A stretch of 64,000 nucleotides of DNA from Chengkuizengella marina (GTDB lineage Bacteria; Bacillota; Bacilli; Paenibacillales; KCTC-33759). The stretch is taken from contig NZ_SIJB01000007.1 in the NCBI RefSeq assembly GCF_009910845.1, positions 1-64,000 on the forward strand, written 5' to 3'. The notes below the pieces were generated by a model. That model was not told the origin of the DNA. It saw only the letters and a list, made by a program, of their open reading frames with translations, and did no database searches. The translations under genes and the position numbers were made by a program. Below are positions 52,393 through 61,927 of the stretch, piece after piece. Numbering within the stretch: position 1 is the stretch's first letter; each line of letters begins with the position of its first letter.

Positions 52393-53229
52393 ATGTATTT
52401 TGGATGCCATGTAAGTATTCGACATGGGTTTCTAAATGCAGCTAAGACTGCAACACAACTACGAGCAAGATCTTTCCAGTATTTTCCGAAAAACCCGAGA
52501 AGCTTAAAGATAAAAGAGTTAAATCATTTGGATGCTCAGGCTTGCGATAAATGGTGCAAAGAAAATAACCTGGTATCGATTGCACATACACCGTATCCAA
52601 CAAATTTAGCTGTGGATGAGAAGACAAGAAATTTGATGGTGGCATCAATTTTGAATGATCTTGAGATCGCAAATGCTTGTGGGTCATTGGGATTAGTTGT
52701 TCATTTTGGTAAATATAGTGAAAAAAATACGTTACAAGGATACAAAAATATATTACAATGTTTAAATGAAGTACTTTCTCAATGGAATGGAAAAACATTA
52801 ATTTTACTAGAAAATCAAGCAGGTATGGGTACCAAAATGGGGATGACCTTTGAGGAATTGCTGCAAATTCGTAATTTAGCGCTTTTTTCAGAAAAAATTG
52901 GTTTTTGTTTTGATACCTGTCATGCTTATGCAAGTGGGTTATGGAATGAAACGAATTGGAATGAAATGTGCCGTCATGGTGAAAAACTTGGTTTTTTTTC
53001 ACATGTGAAAGCAGTACATTTAAATGATTCCAAATATCCCAGTGGATCTTACCGTGACCGCCATGAAAATATTGGGTATGGTACTATAGGAGAAGATCGG
53101 TTTGAGTTGTTTTTAAAGTCAAATTGGTTGAAAGCGATTCCGATTATATTAGAAACACCAACTTCTGAACAATTTTCTTTTCAACATGAGTTGGAAATTA
53201 TAAATAGATTAATTCATAAAGGGAGATAG
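52393..53229 (+). CDS. Endonuclease IV-type AP endonuclease
   Basis: 278 residues, ATG with AAGGGTGATT upstream. TIM-barrel of the endonuclease IV (Nfo) family: FGCHVSIRHGFLNAA (metal His), SIAHTPYPTN, VVHFGKYSEKN, LLENQAGMGTKMG (metal Glu), FCFDTCHAYASG, AVHLNDSKYPSGSYRDRHENIGYG split over zinc ligands and ILETPTSE. It incises DNA at abasic sites. The family signature is complete although the N-terminus is shorter and more divergent than Nfo of Bacillus, so it may be a second paralogue. A receiver-domain gene follows after three bases. Confidence 0.88.
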   Translation: MYFGCHVSIRHGFLNAAKTATQLRARSFQYFPKNPRSLKIKELNHLDAQACDKWCKENNLVSIAHTPYPTNLAVDEKTRNLMVASILNDLEIANACGSLGLVVHFGKYSEKNTLQGYKNILQCLNEVLSQWNGKTLILLENQAGMGTKMGMTFEELLQIRNLALFSEKIGFCFDTCHAYASGLWNETNWNEMCRHGEKLGFFSHVKAVHLNDSKYPSGSYRDRHENIGYGTIGEDRFELFLKSNWLKAIPIILETPTSEQFSFQHELEIINRLIHKGR

Positions 53230-53232
53230 AAG

Positions 53233-53559
53233 ATGATTAATGTTTATCTAGACGATTTACGACCTTGTCCTAAAGGTTTTGTATTAGCTAAAAATATTGA
53301 AGAGTGTATTGTTTTGTTACAAGAAAGTAATGTGAATATATTATCTCTAGATTTTGACTTAGGTTGGAATGAACCTACAGGATATGATTTAACAAAAATG
53401 ATGGTGGAAAAAAAATGCTACGCAAAGGAAATATATCTGCACACCTCTGATTCAAATGGTAGAATGAAAATGTACCAGTTGTTATATCAACACAAACCAG
53501 ACGATGTAGTATTGCATAATGGTCCGATGCCATATGAATTATTAGAGCAGTATATGTAG
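53233..53559 (+). CDS. Cyclic-phosphate-processing receiver-domain protein
   Basis: 108 residues; ATG overlaps GGGAGATAGAAG from the previous gene. Stand-alone receiver-like fold: VYLDDLRPCPKGF (acidic pocket Asp-Asp), LSLDFDLGWNEPTGYDL (phospho-Asp position) and IYLHTSDSNGRMKMYQLL. This matches the class described as cREC, receivers proposed to act on cyclic-phosphate RNA or nucleotide ends rather than in two-component signalling. Tight coupling to an AP endonuclease suggests a nucleic-acid-end role (inference). Confidence 0.75.
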   Translation: MINVYLDDLRPCPKGFVLAKNIEECIVLLQESNVNILSLDFDLGWNEPTGYDLTKMMVEKKCYAKEIYLHTSDSNGRMKMYQLLYQHKPDDVVLHNGPMPYELLEQYM

Positions 53560-53582
53560 AATTTGTTGAAACAGGTGAGCAG

Positions 53583-54347
53583 ATGATTAAACTAAACCGG
53601 GTTTATTTTAGAAGAGAATCTAGAGAGATTCTATCAAATATTAATATCGAAATGAATAAAGGTGAACATTGGGTTATTCTTGGGAAAAATGGTTCAGGAA
53701 AAACAACCATTCTAGAGATGTTAAATGGTTATTTATTTCCTAGTCAAGGTACTATTGAAGTACTTGGATATCAATTTGGGAGTTGTGATGTAAGGGAAGT
53801 TCGTAAAAGTATTGGTTATATTAGCCAATCCTTATTAGAAAAATTGAACTACAGTGATCCAGTTTGGGAAGTTGTTGCAACAGGTTTATATGGATTTCTT
53901 AGATTTTATCAAGCGATTCCAGATGAGGTTAAAAACAAAGCAGATCAGATGCTGGATGAAATGAACTTATCTCATGTTAAAAATCAACCTCTAGGTTTAT
54001 TGTCACAAGGTGAACGTAAAAAAGTCTTACTTGCTAGGGCATTAATAAGCGAGCCTGAAATTATTATTATGGATGAGCCTTGTGCTGGTTTAGATTTATA
54101 TGAAAGAGAAAAACTATTAGTTGAACTTGAAAGATTTAATAAAAATGGTATAAGTTTAATTTATGTAACACATCATGTTGAAGAAATTGTTCCTCTATTT
54201 TCGAATGTGATGTTATTGAATAATGGAGAAATCATTTCATCAGGTAAGAAAAAAGAAATATTAACTAGTGAAAGGATAAACCATACATTCCAAATTCCTG
54301 TTCAGATTGAATGGAGCAATGATCGTCCTTGGATACAAGTGATATAG
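53583..54347 (+). CDS. ABC transporter-type ATPase (YlmA-like)
   Basis: 254 residues, ATG after AGGTGAGCAG, 23 bases downstream of the receiver gene. Single ABC cassette: Walker A LGKNGSGKTT, Q-loop IGYISQSL, signature LSQGERKK, Walker B IIIMDEPCAGLD, switch VTHHVEE. It resembles B. subtilis YlmA, an orphan ATPase with no permease nearby. LSQGE instead of LSGGE is normal for this group. Role unknown. Confidence 0.88.
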   Translation: MIKLNRVYFRRESREILSNINIEMNKGEHWVILGKNGSGKTTILEMLNGYLFPSQGTIEVLGYQFGSCDVREVRKSIGYISQSLLEKLNYSDPVWEVVATGLYGFLRFYQAIPDEVKNKADQMLDEMNLSHVKNQPLGLLSQGERKKVLLARALISEPEIIIMDEPCAGLDLYEREKLLVELERFNKNGISLIYVTHHVEEIVPLFSNVMLLNNGEIISSGKKKEILTSERINHTFQIPVQIEWSNDRPWIQVI

Positions 54348-54447
54348 CGTGACAATGGTTAAATGATGAAAAGATACAAATAACAGTGCGTGAACTCTTT
54401 GATAAGAAGGTTCAATCGGACTGTTAATCTAGGTTGGAGGCTTATTT

Positions 54448-55422
54448 ATGGAACAAGTTATCATTATTGGTGCAGGTCCTTGTGGTTTGTCTGCTGCTTG
54501 TGAATTGCAGAAATATAATATAAATCCTTTAATTATAGATAAAGGCTGCGTAGTAAATTCCATTTATCATTTTCCTACTTTTATGCAGTTTTTTAGTACA
54601 CCTGAATTAATAGAAATAGGTGATGTTCCTTTTACAACGATCCAAGACAAACCAAGTCGGCATGAAGGATTGAATTACTATCGTATGATCGCAGAAAGAA
54701 AAAAACTAAGAATTCAAACTTACGAAAAAGTCACATCAGTAATAAATGATGAGGCCTATTTTAGAGTTTTAACCGAAGATCGTTTTGGTAAGCTTCATCA
54801 ATATGAAGCTAAAAATGTTATTATTGCAACAGGTTATTATGACAATCCAAATCTATTAAATATTCCAGGTGAGAATTTATCAAAAGTAAGTCATTATTTC
54901 AAAGAAGCCCATCCTTATCAGGGCAGGAAAGTCGCTGTCATTGGTTTAAAAAATTCAGCTGTTGATGCTGCCATGGAGCTTCAAAGATGTGGGGCAGAAG
55001 TGCTAGTTATTCATAGGAAAGATTATATTTCTAATAGTGTAAAGAAATGGGTACGCCCTTTATTTGAAAGCTTGATCGAAAAAGGAAAAATAAATATGCT
55101 TTGGAATTCAGAAGTGAATGAGATAAAAGAGCAGTCTATAGTGATAGAGCAGAATGGCATTAAACATGAGTTTGAGAATGATTTTGTCTTTGCTATGACG
55201 GGGTATCACCCAGATCATTCTTTTATTGAATCAATGGGTGTGAAATTTAATAAAGAAACGGGAGCACCAAGGTTTAGCGAAGAAACAATGGAAACGAATG
55301 TCAAAGGTTTGTATGTAGCAGGTGTATTAGCTGCAGGTAATGATGCAAATGCCATTTTTATTGAGAATGGAAGATTTCATGGGAAGATCATTGCCAAGGA
55401 TATTTTTGAAAGAAGAAATTGA
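54448..55422 (+). CDS. ypdA: YpdA-family bacillithiol disulfide reductase
   Basis: 324 residues, ATG with TTGGAGG upstream. Flavoprotein of the thioredoxin-reductase-like fold: FAD motif IIIGAGPCGLSAACELQ, YHFPTFMQFFSTPE, NVIIATGYYDNP, NADP motif VAVIGLKNSAVDAAMEL and the C-terminal VAGVLAAGNDANAIFIENGR. The YpdA type has the lone Cys of GAGPCG instead of a CxxC pair and reduces bacillithiol disulfide with NADPH. It implies that the organism makes bacillithiol. The DUF2905 gene starts 11 bases after the stop. Confidence 0.92.
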   Translation: MEQVIIIGAGPCGLSAACELQKYNINPLIIDKGCVVNSIYHFPTFMQFFSTPELIEIGDVPFTTIQDKPSRHEGLNYYRMIAERKKLRIQTYEKVTSVINDEAYFRVLTEDRFGKLHQYEAKNVIIATGYYDNPNLLNIPGENLSKVSHYFKEAHPYQGRKVAVIGLKNSAVDAAMELQRCGAEVLVIHRKDYISNSVKKWVRPLFESLIEKGKINMLWNSEVNEIKEQSIVIEQNGIKHEFENDFVFAMTGYHPDHSFIESMGVKFNKETGAPRFSEETMETNVKGLYVAGVLAAGNDANAIFIENGRFHGKIIAKDIFERRN

Positions 55423-55433
55423 GGGGTGAAAAA

Positions 55434-55652
55434 ATGAACCCAGTAGCAAAAATGTTAATTATAGTTGGTGTGGTTCTTATTTTGGGTGGAATTGTTTGGC
55501 AAGTTGGTGGTCGATTTCTGCAAATAGGTAAGCTCCCTGGAGATATCTTTATAGAGAAAGAAAATTTTAAATTTTATTTTCCTATTACTACTTGTATATT
55601 AATCAGTGTGGTGGTATCAATCATTTTTTATCTAGTACGTTTGTTTAAATAA
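55434..55652 (+). CDS. DUF2905 membrane protein
   Basis: 72 residues. ATG at 55434 follows GAGGGGTG; the frame extends upstream into ypdA without a better start. Two membrane segments (about 6-24 and 48-68) flank the conserved GRFLQIGKLPGDIFIEKENF loop that defines DUF2905. Function unknown; found widely in Firmicutes, often near core genes. Confidence 0.88.
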   Translation: MNPVAKMLIIVGVVLILGGIVWQVGGRFLQIGKLPGDIFIEKENFKFYFPITTCILISVVVSIIFYLVRLFK

Positions 55653-55821
55653 TGCTTTGAGTTAGAGTTAGTATCGGACCTCCTCTCTGTAAGCTCCGAA
55701 AGCTTTTATTCTTTTCGTTCTCGTAATGTGGTATGATGCTTGTATTGTTTAATTGTAGGTAATATTTTTAATATTATTTGGGGTATAGGGATTAAAGTAT
55801 CCTATGGGAGAGAATCATGAA

Positions 55822-56580
55822 ATGGATTTTAGTATAGAAGTCATTGTCATTTTATTTTTTGTGGCTATCCTCGCAGGGTGGGTAGATACCATTGCTGGTG
55901 GTGGAGGGTTGCTCACTTTACCAGCGATGATGTTGGCTGGTTTGCCTCCTGCAACGGCAGTAGCAACCAATAAACTTCAAGGTAGCAGCGGAACATTTAT
56001 TGCTACGATGTTTTTTATAAAAAACGGGTCTATAGATCTTAAAGAGATAAGGTTGTCAATTTTAATGACTTTTTTGGGAGCTGTTATTGGCGGTTGGTTT
56101 ATGTTGCAGATACGTGCTGAATATCTTGAGATGTTATTACCTTTTTTACTTATTTTTATTGGGTTGTATTTTTTGTTTTCACCTAATATTGAAAATAAAG
56201 ATCGAAAAATGAAGATGAGGTTATCACTGTTTTCCTTAACTATAGCCCCTCTTCTTGGTTTATATGATGGTTTTTTTGGTCCAGGTACGGGTAGTTTAAT
56301 GGCATTATCGTTTATTGCGTTATGTGGGTACGGTGCTTCAAAAGCAACTGCTCATGCAAAAATTTTGAATTTTACAAGTAATATTTCTGCTTTACTATAT
56401 TTTGTATTATTCGGACAAATTGCTTGGGTTATTGGAATCATTATGATGCTTGGTCAAATCATAGGTTCATTCATTGGAGCGAAGATGGTATTAGAAAAAG
56501 GAGCATCATTAATAAAACCAGTCGTAATTACTGTTTGTTTTTTCATGGCCATTCAAGTTTTTTGGAAAAACTTTGGGTAG
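55822..56580 (+). CDS. TSUP/TauE-SafE-family permease
   Basis: 252 residues from ATG 55822, which has GGGAGAGAATC upstream; ATG 55804 would add six polar residues. About eight membrane segments. The family motifs GWVDTIAGGGGLLTLPAMMLAGLPPA (positions about 20-45, split in the Gly-rich loop) and GLYDGFFGPGTGSLMAL are clear. These transporters move sulfite, sulfonate, sulfur metabolites or organic acids across the membrane; the substrate here is unknown. Closest B. subtilis type would be YfcA-like. Confidence 0.85.
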   Translation: MDFSIEVIVILFFVAILAGWVDTIAGGGGLLTLPAMMLAGLPPATAVATNKLQGSSGTFIATMFFIKNGSIDLKEIRLSILMTFLGAVIGGWFMLQIRAEYLEMLLPFLLIFIGLYFLFSPNIENKDRKMKMRLSLFSLTIAPLLGLYDGFFGPGTGSLMALSFIALCGYGASKATAHAKILNFTSNISALLYFVLFGQIAWVIGIIMMLGQIIGSFIGAKMVLEKGASLIKPVVITVCFFMAIQVFWKNFG

Positions 56581-56640
56581 AGCTAGATTTTGTTTATACT
56601 AATGATTATTTTAGTATAAAAAGTGAAAGGAGAAAGTGTA

Positions 56641-56964
56641 ATGGATTTTAAAGAATATCAAATGAAAGCAATGCGAACTGCAGCGGGATCTGACTCGGAA
56701 AAATTGTTATTGAACGCCGCTTTGGGGTTGTGTGGTGAAAGTGGGGAGGTTGCAGATCAACTAAAAAAACATATTTTTCAGGGTCATGAACTTGATAGGA
56801 AGAAGTTAGAAATGGAATTGGGTGATGTTTTGTGGTATATAGCTGCAGGAGCAGAAGCTTTAGGAATTTCATTGGAAGAAATCGCAAAAGGCAATATAAC
56901 AAAATTAGAAAAGAGATTTCCTAACGGGTTTGAGTGTGAGAAGAGTATAAATCGAGTTGAATAG
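56641..56964 (+). CDS. MazG-like nucleotide pyrophosphohydrolase
   Basis: 107 residues, ATG at 56641 after AAAGGAGAAAG. All-alpha NTP-pyrophosphatase of the MazG/dUTPase-like type: LCGESGEVADQLKKH (metal Glu residues) and MELGDVLWYIAAGAEALG (second metal site Glu/Asp). It splits non-canonical nucleoside triphosphates to monophosphates. Full length for the single-domain group. Separate promoter likely. Confidence 0.88.
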   Translation: MDFKEYQMKAMRTAAGSDSEKLLLNAALGLCGESGEVADQLKKHIFQGHELDRKKLEMELGDVLWYIAAGAEALGISLEEIAKGNITKLEKRFPNGFECEKSINRVE

Positions 56965-57100
56965 TAATGAAATAATCAATATTGTAATAGCTACATCCCA
57001 GAGAAGCCCCATAAAAGTTTGATGTTTTTTTGGTAAGAATAGGATATAATTGACCTATGGTAGATCGATAAAATGTCAGATAAGGATGTGATGTTCTACT

Positions 57101-57649
57101 ATGTTTGATTACATATATAAAAACAAATTACTCTCCTTTACTTTAGGCACTATTCTGCTTTTTACAACTAGCTGTGGAATAGATGAAGCTACAAATGAAA
57201 ATTCAAACTCAGAGACTGCGATTAGTTCAAGTGGTATTGATATTAATGAAAATTTAGATGAACTTACAGAGCTAAAATATGTTCAAGAAGCTTTGTTAGT
57301 ACAGATTGAATCAGAGGAAGAATTAATAGATCGATTTAAAGAAGCATTAATCTTGAGAAGTGGTGCTTTAGCTAGAGTATATTTAGATGAAACTTTAAAA
57401 AAAGAAATCACCATATTACCATTAGGCGGTATTGGTATGTCTAATCGTCAGGTCGCAGAACTAACGGTTCTGTCTAAGCAAAAAATTGGTGAATTTAAAA
57501 CAAGCTTTGACATCAAATACACACTAGAATCAGGTGCATCAGATATTATAAAAATTACTGTTTCAAAAGAAGATTTCTCGGGGCATAAAGCTTATATCAT
57601 TACAGATATAGATGGGGAGATTCCTTCATTTACATCAGAGTTAACTTGA
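57101..57649 (+). CDS. Putative lipoprotein
   Basis: 182 residues, ATG with AAGGATGTGATG upstream (longish spacing). Signal peptide with lipobox FTTSC (Cys25), then a Ser/Asn-rich linker and an acidic alpha/beta domain (ELKYVQEALLVQIESEEELI, LPLGGIGMSNRQV, FKTSFDIKYTLESG). No family recognised. It precedes the kinase and Tad-type genes by 120 bases and may be part of that locus, but nothing proves it. Confidence 0.7.
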   Translation: MFDYIYKNKLLSFTLGTILLFTTSCGIDEATNENSNSETAISSSGIDINENLDELTELKYVQEALLVQIESEEELIDRFKEALILRSGALARVYLDETLKKEITILPLGGIGMSNRQVAELTVLSKQKIGEFKTSFDIKYTLESGASDIIKITVSKEDFSGHKAYIITDIDGEIPSFTSELT

Positions 57650-57771
57650 AATAATTATTATTAAAAAATAGAACGTACGTCCTATGGAAAATAAATAACT
57701 TATATATTATTATTTTCTTATATTGGTATGAATAGGGAATAGTTATTAATTTCAGTAGTAGGTGTTCCAAC

Positions 57772-59403
57772 ATGATTCAAAATTATTTAACCCCTAAGGA
57801 CTGCTTAGGTGATCGTTATCGAATCTTATCCATTATAGGACAAGGTGGGATGGGTGCAGTTTATTTAGCAGAGGATTTAAAGCTGCGAGGTAAGCGCTGG
57901 GCAATAAAGGAATCTAAGGAAAATGAACATATTCAGAATTTTAAAAAGGAAGCGGAAACTCTAATCCAATTAAACCACCCTTACTTGCCTAATATTGTCG
58001 ATTATTTTCCTCCAAATGAAAAAGGACTTAGTTACTTAGTAATGGATTATATTGATGGACAGAACCTAGCTCAGAAATTTAAAAATATGGGAAATCATCT
58101 TTCATTTGAAAAAGTGATAAAATATGCTATTCAAATATGTGAACTCCTTCATTATTTACACCACCATTCTAAAAACCCAATTATATATAGAGATTTAAAA
58201 CCTTCTAACGTGATGATAGATCAACAAGATAATGTTAGACTGATAGATTTTGGTATTTCACGTAGTTTTAAACAGCATAAACAGCAGGATACTGTTCATT
58301 TAGGAACAGTGGGATTTGCCGCACCTGAGCAATTCGAAGACAAACAAACGGATCACCGAACAGATTTATTTAATTTAGGTGCAATGTTATATTATTTTTT
58401 AACAGGAGGCCATTATTATACCAGTCCAAAATCACTTGAGAATACGAATATTCCCTTCCAAATAATTCGAGTGCTTCAAAAATTACTACAATTTAATCCT
58501 GAAAATCGATATCAGGATACGTTGCAAGTAAAAAGAGATTTAGAAAAATTACAGTTTACTGGACAAAGTTTGGATTCTCCCAACAAAACTAGTTTGCATG
58601 CAAGCCTTCAATTTGAACCTAAGATTATAGTAGTAGGAAATATGTATCAAGGTGCAGGCTCTACCTTTATTTCAATATCTCTAGCAAGAATGTTTCATCA
58701 TTTTAAAATAAAGAATGCACTAATTGAATACCCTACCAACGTTCCTGAATTGTATAGTTTATTAAATGGAGAAAAGAACAAACCTAAACAGTATGAGTTT
58801 TTATTTGATCAGTATCATTCATATCATAGGAGCTCAAATAAATTAGAATGGAATTCAGGATTTACAACATGGTACCCTTTACCATTGTCAAATCATACTC
58901 AACATGATAAAAACGGTTCACAAACAGAAATTCAGAATTTACTTTTTAATATTAGAAAACCAATTATGATAGTAGATATTTCAAATGGATGGACACATCC
59001 AAGCGTTCAACAGTTATGTAATAGTGCTGATGAAATATGTTTTGTTGTAGATTCTATTCCAACAAAGTTTAGCGCAGGAATATCCCAAGATCAATTAAAA
59101 AAAGCTACTAGATTGAAACAGACTAGTAAAAACGTTCATTTTATAGTAAACCGTGACTTAAATGCAATGGTCAGAAAACTTTGGAATAACACTTTACCTT
59201 GGAATCCTAGTTGTTATATACCAAATTTTCCTTTTGAGAATGTTCATGAACACATCTGGAAAGGGAAGATGTTTCAAGACGAAAAGAATATTAAAAGTAA
59301 ATTATTAGAAGAATTGTATCCATTCATTAGAAAGATTGTCCCTAAGAATATGTTAGAGCAGCAAGCCAACAAAACGGGAAAGATAAAAAAATGGTTTCAA
59401 TAA
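57772..59403 (+). CDS. Ser/Thr protein kinase fused to a P-loop-like domain
   Basis: 543 residues, ATG with AGTAGGTG upstream. Residues about 14-265 are a Hanks-type kinase: glycine loop GQGGMGAVYLAED, Lys46 (WAIKES), catalytic loop YRDLKPSN (Asp141), IDFGIS (Asp159) and APEQF. The second half (about 283-520) looks like a MinD/CpaE-type ATPase fold: it starts KIIVVGNMYQGAGSTFISIS, where the Walker A Lys is missing, and later has MIVDISNGWT and FIVNRDLN. No membrane span. Placed just before tadZ/tadA-like genes, it may regulate pilus assembly (inference). A terminator separates it from the next gene. Confidence 0.85.
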   Translation: MIQNYLTPKDCLGDRYRILSIIGQGGMGAVYLAEDLKLRGKRWAIKESKENEHIQNFKKEAETLIQLNHPYLPNIVDYFPPNEKGLSYLVMDYIDGQNLAQKFKNMGNHLSFEKVIKYAIQICELLHYLHHHSKNPIIYRDLKPSNVMIDQQDNVRLIDFGISRSFKQHKQQDTVHLGTVGFAAPEQFEDKQTDHRTDLFNLGAMLYYFLTGGHYYTSPKSLENTNIPFQIIRVLQKLLQFNPENRYQDTLQVKRDLEKLQFTGQSLDSPNKTSLHASLQFEPKIIVVGNMYQGAGSTFISISLARMFHHFKIKNALIEYPTNVPELYSLLNGEKNKPKQYEFLFDQYHSYHRSSNKLEWNSGFTTWYPLPLSNHTQHDKNGSQTEIQNLLFNIRKPIMIVDISNGWTHPSVQQLCNSADEICFVVDSIPTKFSAGISQDQLKKATRLKQTSKNVHFIVNRDLNAMVRKLWNNTLPWNPSCYIPNFPFENVHEHIWKGKMFQDEKNIKSKLLEELYPFIRKIVPKNMLEQQANKTGKIKKWFQ

Positions 59404-59450
59404 TAACTTTAAAAATATGAATTATTAATAAAATATATGATTGCGGAAGC

Positions 59451-59491
59451 ACCGCAGATCATCGACATCAGTCGGTATCTGTGGTTTTTTT
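59451..59491 (+). terminator. Terminator after the kinase gene
   Basis: ACCGCAGAT/ATCTGTGGT stem, T run of seven. Confidence 0.75.
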
Positions 59492-59580
59492 GCATCTAAA
59501 TTTATAAAAATTTTCAGCCCTCTTTATTAACCTTAGGGGATCTTAAATCGGTAAGTTTTCTTTATTGAAAGGAGATTTGA

Positions 59581-60708
59581 ATGGATAAAATTTTACTCAT
59601 AGTAGCATCAAATGATAGAGAATATATAGATGGTTTTTCAAGCTACATAAGAACCTCAGAAATTGGGAAAGAGTTCTCGATTACTTTTTTTACAGATCAA
59701 CAACTGATAAATGAGTATTTGCAAAAAAATGCAGCAGCCAATGTATTACTTATTGACGAAACTTGGATGTCAGTTGAAGTTAATACATCCATTAACATTC
59801 AAGTACTTTGTGAGTCAAATAAGGGCTTGGAAAATTGTAATTACAAATATCATTTTAAATATCAACCTATAAATGATTTACTAATGGCTGTAAAAAAGGG
59901 TTACATTGAAACTTATAACATAGTTCCTGAAAATAAGAATAGTCAGGCTCATAAAACGAAAGTGATCTCTGTATTTTCACCAGCTGGTGGAAGTGGTAAA
60001 TCCGTTTTTTCTATTAACTTAATTAAACAATTAACTATGATGGATGAAGAAGTATTTTACTTAAATCTTGAGACAATATATCCGTTTCAATTTTATATAC
60101 AAAGCGATGACCTAACAAATCAATTTTCAAAACTGCTTTATTATATAAAAACGAATCCAGCATTTTTGCAGAATCAGTTAGATGATTATTTAAGCTACCA
60201 TCCAGTATTACATTGTGATTATATTAATCCATCTTCACAAATGAATGACACCTTAGATCTTCAATTGAATGATATAAAAACATATATCCAATTGATAAAG
60301 GAAACGAAAAAATATAATGCCATTATTATAGATTGTTCGAGCTCATTACATGAAAGAATGATAGGAGCCTTACAACAAAGTGATTATATAATGAATATTC
60401 TTATAGATGATATTCAATGTATTTTAAAAATGAAGCAACTGATTCAGGAGTCTAACGAATTGTCTGGAGTGGGTTTGAGTGAAATCTTGTCTTCAAAAAA
60501 CATATATATTATGAACAAATATACAAATGAATGTAAAAATAATTTAGATGAACATGGTTTTTATATCCATGCGTATTTACCATATATTCCACAATGGAAA
60601 TCTGTAAAACATATTGATCAGCTATTAACTCAAGATGTGTTCAATGAGAAGGTGATTCAAGCATATAAACAATGGACTGGCTATCTTGGAGGGAAGTTAG
60701 ATGATTGA
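59581..60708 (+). CDS. TadZ/CpaE-like ATPase
   Basis: 375 residues, ATG after AAAGGAG. An N-terminal receiver-like domain (ILLIVASNDREYIDGF, VLLIDETWM) without a clear phospho-acceptor is followed at about residue 127 by a MinD-like ATPase: VISVFSPAGGSGKSVFSINL has the deviant Walker A with Lys, and NAIIIDCSS the Walker B. TadZ/CpaE proteins place the Tad secretion machine at the cell pole. It overlaps tadA by eight bases, so both are coupled. The preceding kinase carries a similar but Lys-less P-loop, suggesting relatedness. Confidence 0.85.
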   Translation: MDKILLIVASNDREYIDGFSSYIRTSEIGKEFSITFFTDQQLINEYLQKNAAANVLLIDETWMSVEVNTSINIQVLCESNKGLENCNYKYHFKYQPINDLLMAVKKGYIETYNIVPENKNSQAHKTKVISVFSPAGGSGKSVFSINLIKQLTMMDEEVFYLNLETIYPFQFYIQSDDLTNQFSKLLYYIKTNPAFLQNQLDDYLSYHPVLHCDYINPSSQMNDTLDLQLNDIKTYIQLIKETKKYNAIIIDCSSSLHERMIGALQQSDYIMNILIDDIQCILKMKQLIQESNELSGVGLSEILSSKNIYIMNKYTNECKNNLDEHGFYIHAYLPYIPQWKSVKHIDQLLTQDVFNEKVIQAYKQWTGYLGGKLDD

Positions 60709-61915
60709 TTTAAACCTATTAAACAATATAAAGAAACAGGTTATTACTCAACTTAATGTAGCTGATGATATTTCTAACGAGCAATTAAAAGAAATGATTG
60801 AAGAAATCGTGTTTCAATTTTCGGAACAATATTATTTGACCTCCAAGCAAAAATATGATTATGTTATGCGTTTATTTCATTCTTTTAGAGGGTTAGATAT
60901 CTTGCAACCGATAGTAGATGATCCTTCTATTACAGAAATTATGATTAACAACTATGATGAAATTTTTATTGAAAAGGAGGGTCAAGTGACCCCTTATGAT
61001 GGCCAGTTTGAAAGCCAAGAAAAACTTGAAAATGTTATTCAAACCATAGTTTCAAAGGTAGATCGAGCAGTAAATGAATCCTCCCCTATAGTAGATGCTA
61101 GATTAAAAGATGGGTCTAGAGTGAATGTAGTATTGCCTCCTATCGCATTAAAAGGACCAACAATGACCATTAGAAAATTTCCTGAAAAACCTTTGTCAAT
61201 TGATCGGCTTATTTCCAATGATTCCATCTCACAAGAAGCAGCTGATTTTTTACAACAATTGGTTATATCAAAATACAACATTTTTATTGGAGGTGGTACC
61301 GGATCAGGGAAAACAACTTTTCTAAATATTCTTAGCGATTTTATTCCAAGTGATGAAAGAATTATTACAATTGAGGATTCTGCTGAATTACAAATTAGAA
61401 ACATTCCAAATTTAGTAAGTATGGAAACTAGGATAGTAAATACAGAGGGGAAAGGAGAAGTTTCCATTCGTGATTTAATCCGATCCTCTTTAAGAATGAG
61501 GCCAAATCGTATTATTGTAGGTGAAGTTCGTGGTGAAGAGGCATTGGACATGCTTCAGGCTATGAATACTGGACATGACGGTTCTTTATCGACAGGTCAT
61601 GCAAATTCAGCAAAGGATATGTTAAGTAGATTAGAAATAATGGTTTTAAGTGGCACTAATTTGCCTGTAGAAGTCGTTAGAAAACAAATTAGTTCTTCCA
61701 TTGATATTATGGTTCATTTATCACGAATGAGAGATTGCACTAGAAAGGTACTTGAAATTTGTGAGGTGAAGGGTGTGAAAAATGGAGAAATTCAATTAAA
61801 TCAACTCTATCAATTTGTAGAAGAAGGTGAAAAAGATGGAATGATAACTGGAGGGTTACACCCTACAGGAAGTACTTTAAAAAATCGGAATAAGTTAAAA
61901 ATGGCAGGATATTAG
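60701..61915 (+). CDS. tadA: TadA/CpaF secretion ATPase
   Basis: 404 residues, ATG overlapping the end of the TadZ-like gene, with GGAGGGAAG before it. Type II/IV secretion ATPase of the CpaF class: N-terminal helical domain, ITEIMINNYDEIFIE, VNVVLPPIA, FPEKPLSID, Walker A GGGTGSGKTT (about 197-206), ITIEDSAELQ (Asp box), RPNRIIVGEVRGEEALDML (Walker B) and STGHANSA (His box). The hexamer drives assembly or secretion of Flp-type pilins. All catalytic motifs are intact. Confidence 0.95.
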   Translation: MIDLNLLNNIKKQVITQLNVADDISNEQLKEMIEEIVFQFSEQYYLTSKQKYDYVMRLFHSFRGLDILQPIVDDPSITEIMINNYDEIFIEKEGQVTPYDGQFESQEKLENVIQTIVSKVDRAVNESSPIVDARLKDGSRVNVVLPPIALKGPTMTIRKFPEKPLSIDRLISNDSISQEAADFLQQLVISKYNIFIGGGTGSGKTTFLNILSDFIPSDERIITIEDSAELQIRNIPNLVSMETRIVNTEGKGEVSIRDLIRSSLRMRPNRIIVGEVRGEEALDMLQAMNTGHDGSLSTGHANSAKDMLSRLEIMVLSGTNLPVEVVRKQISSSIDIMVHLSRMRDCTRKVLEICEVKGVKNGEIQLNQLYQFVEEGEKDGMITGGLHPTGSTLKNRNKLKMAGY

Positions 61916-61927
61916 TTTAGTGGTGGT

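Noticed and set aside
52442-53002. 186-codon minus-strand ORF
   Set aside because: Antisense to the endonuclease IV-like gene, which carries all family motifs; composition of the shadow is not protein-like.
61039-61551. 170-codon minus-strand ORF
   Set aside because: It is the antisense shadow of tadA; no ribosome site, and tadA motifs are complete on the plus strand.
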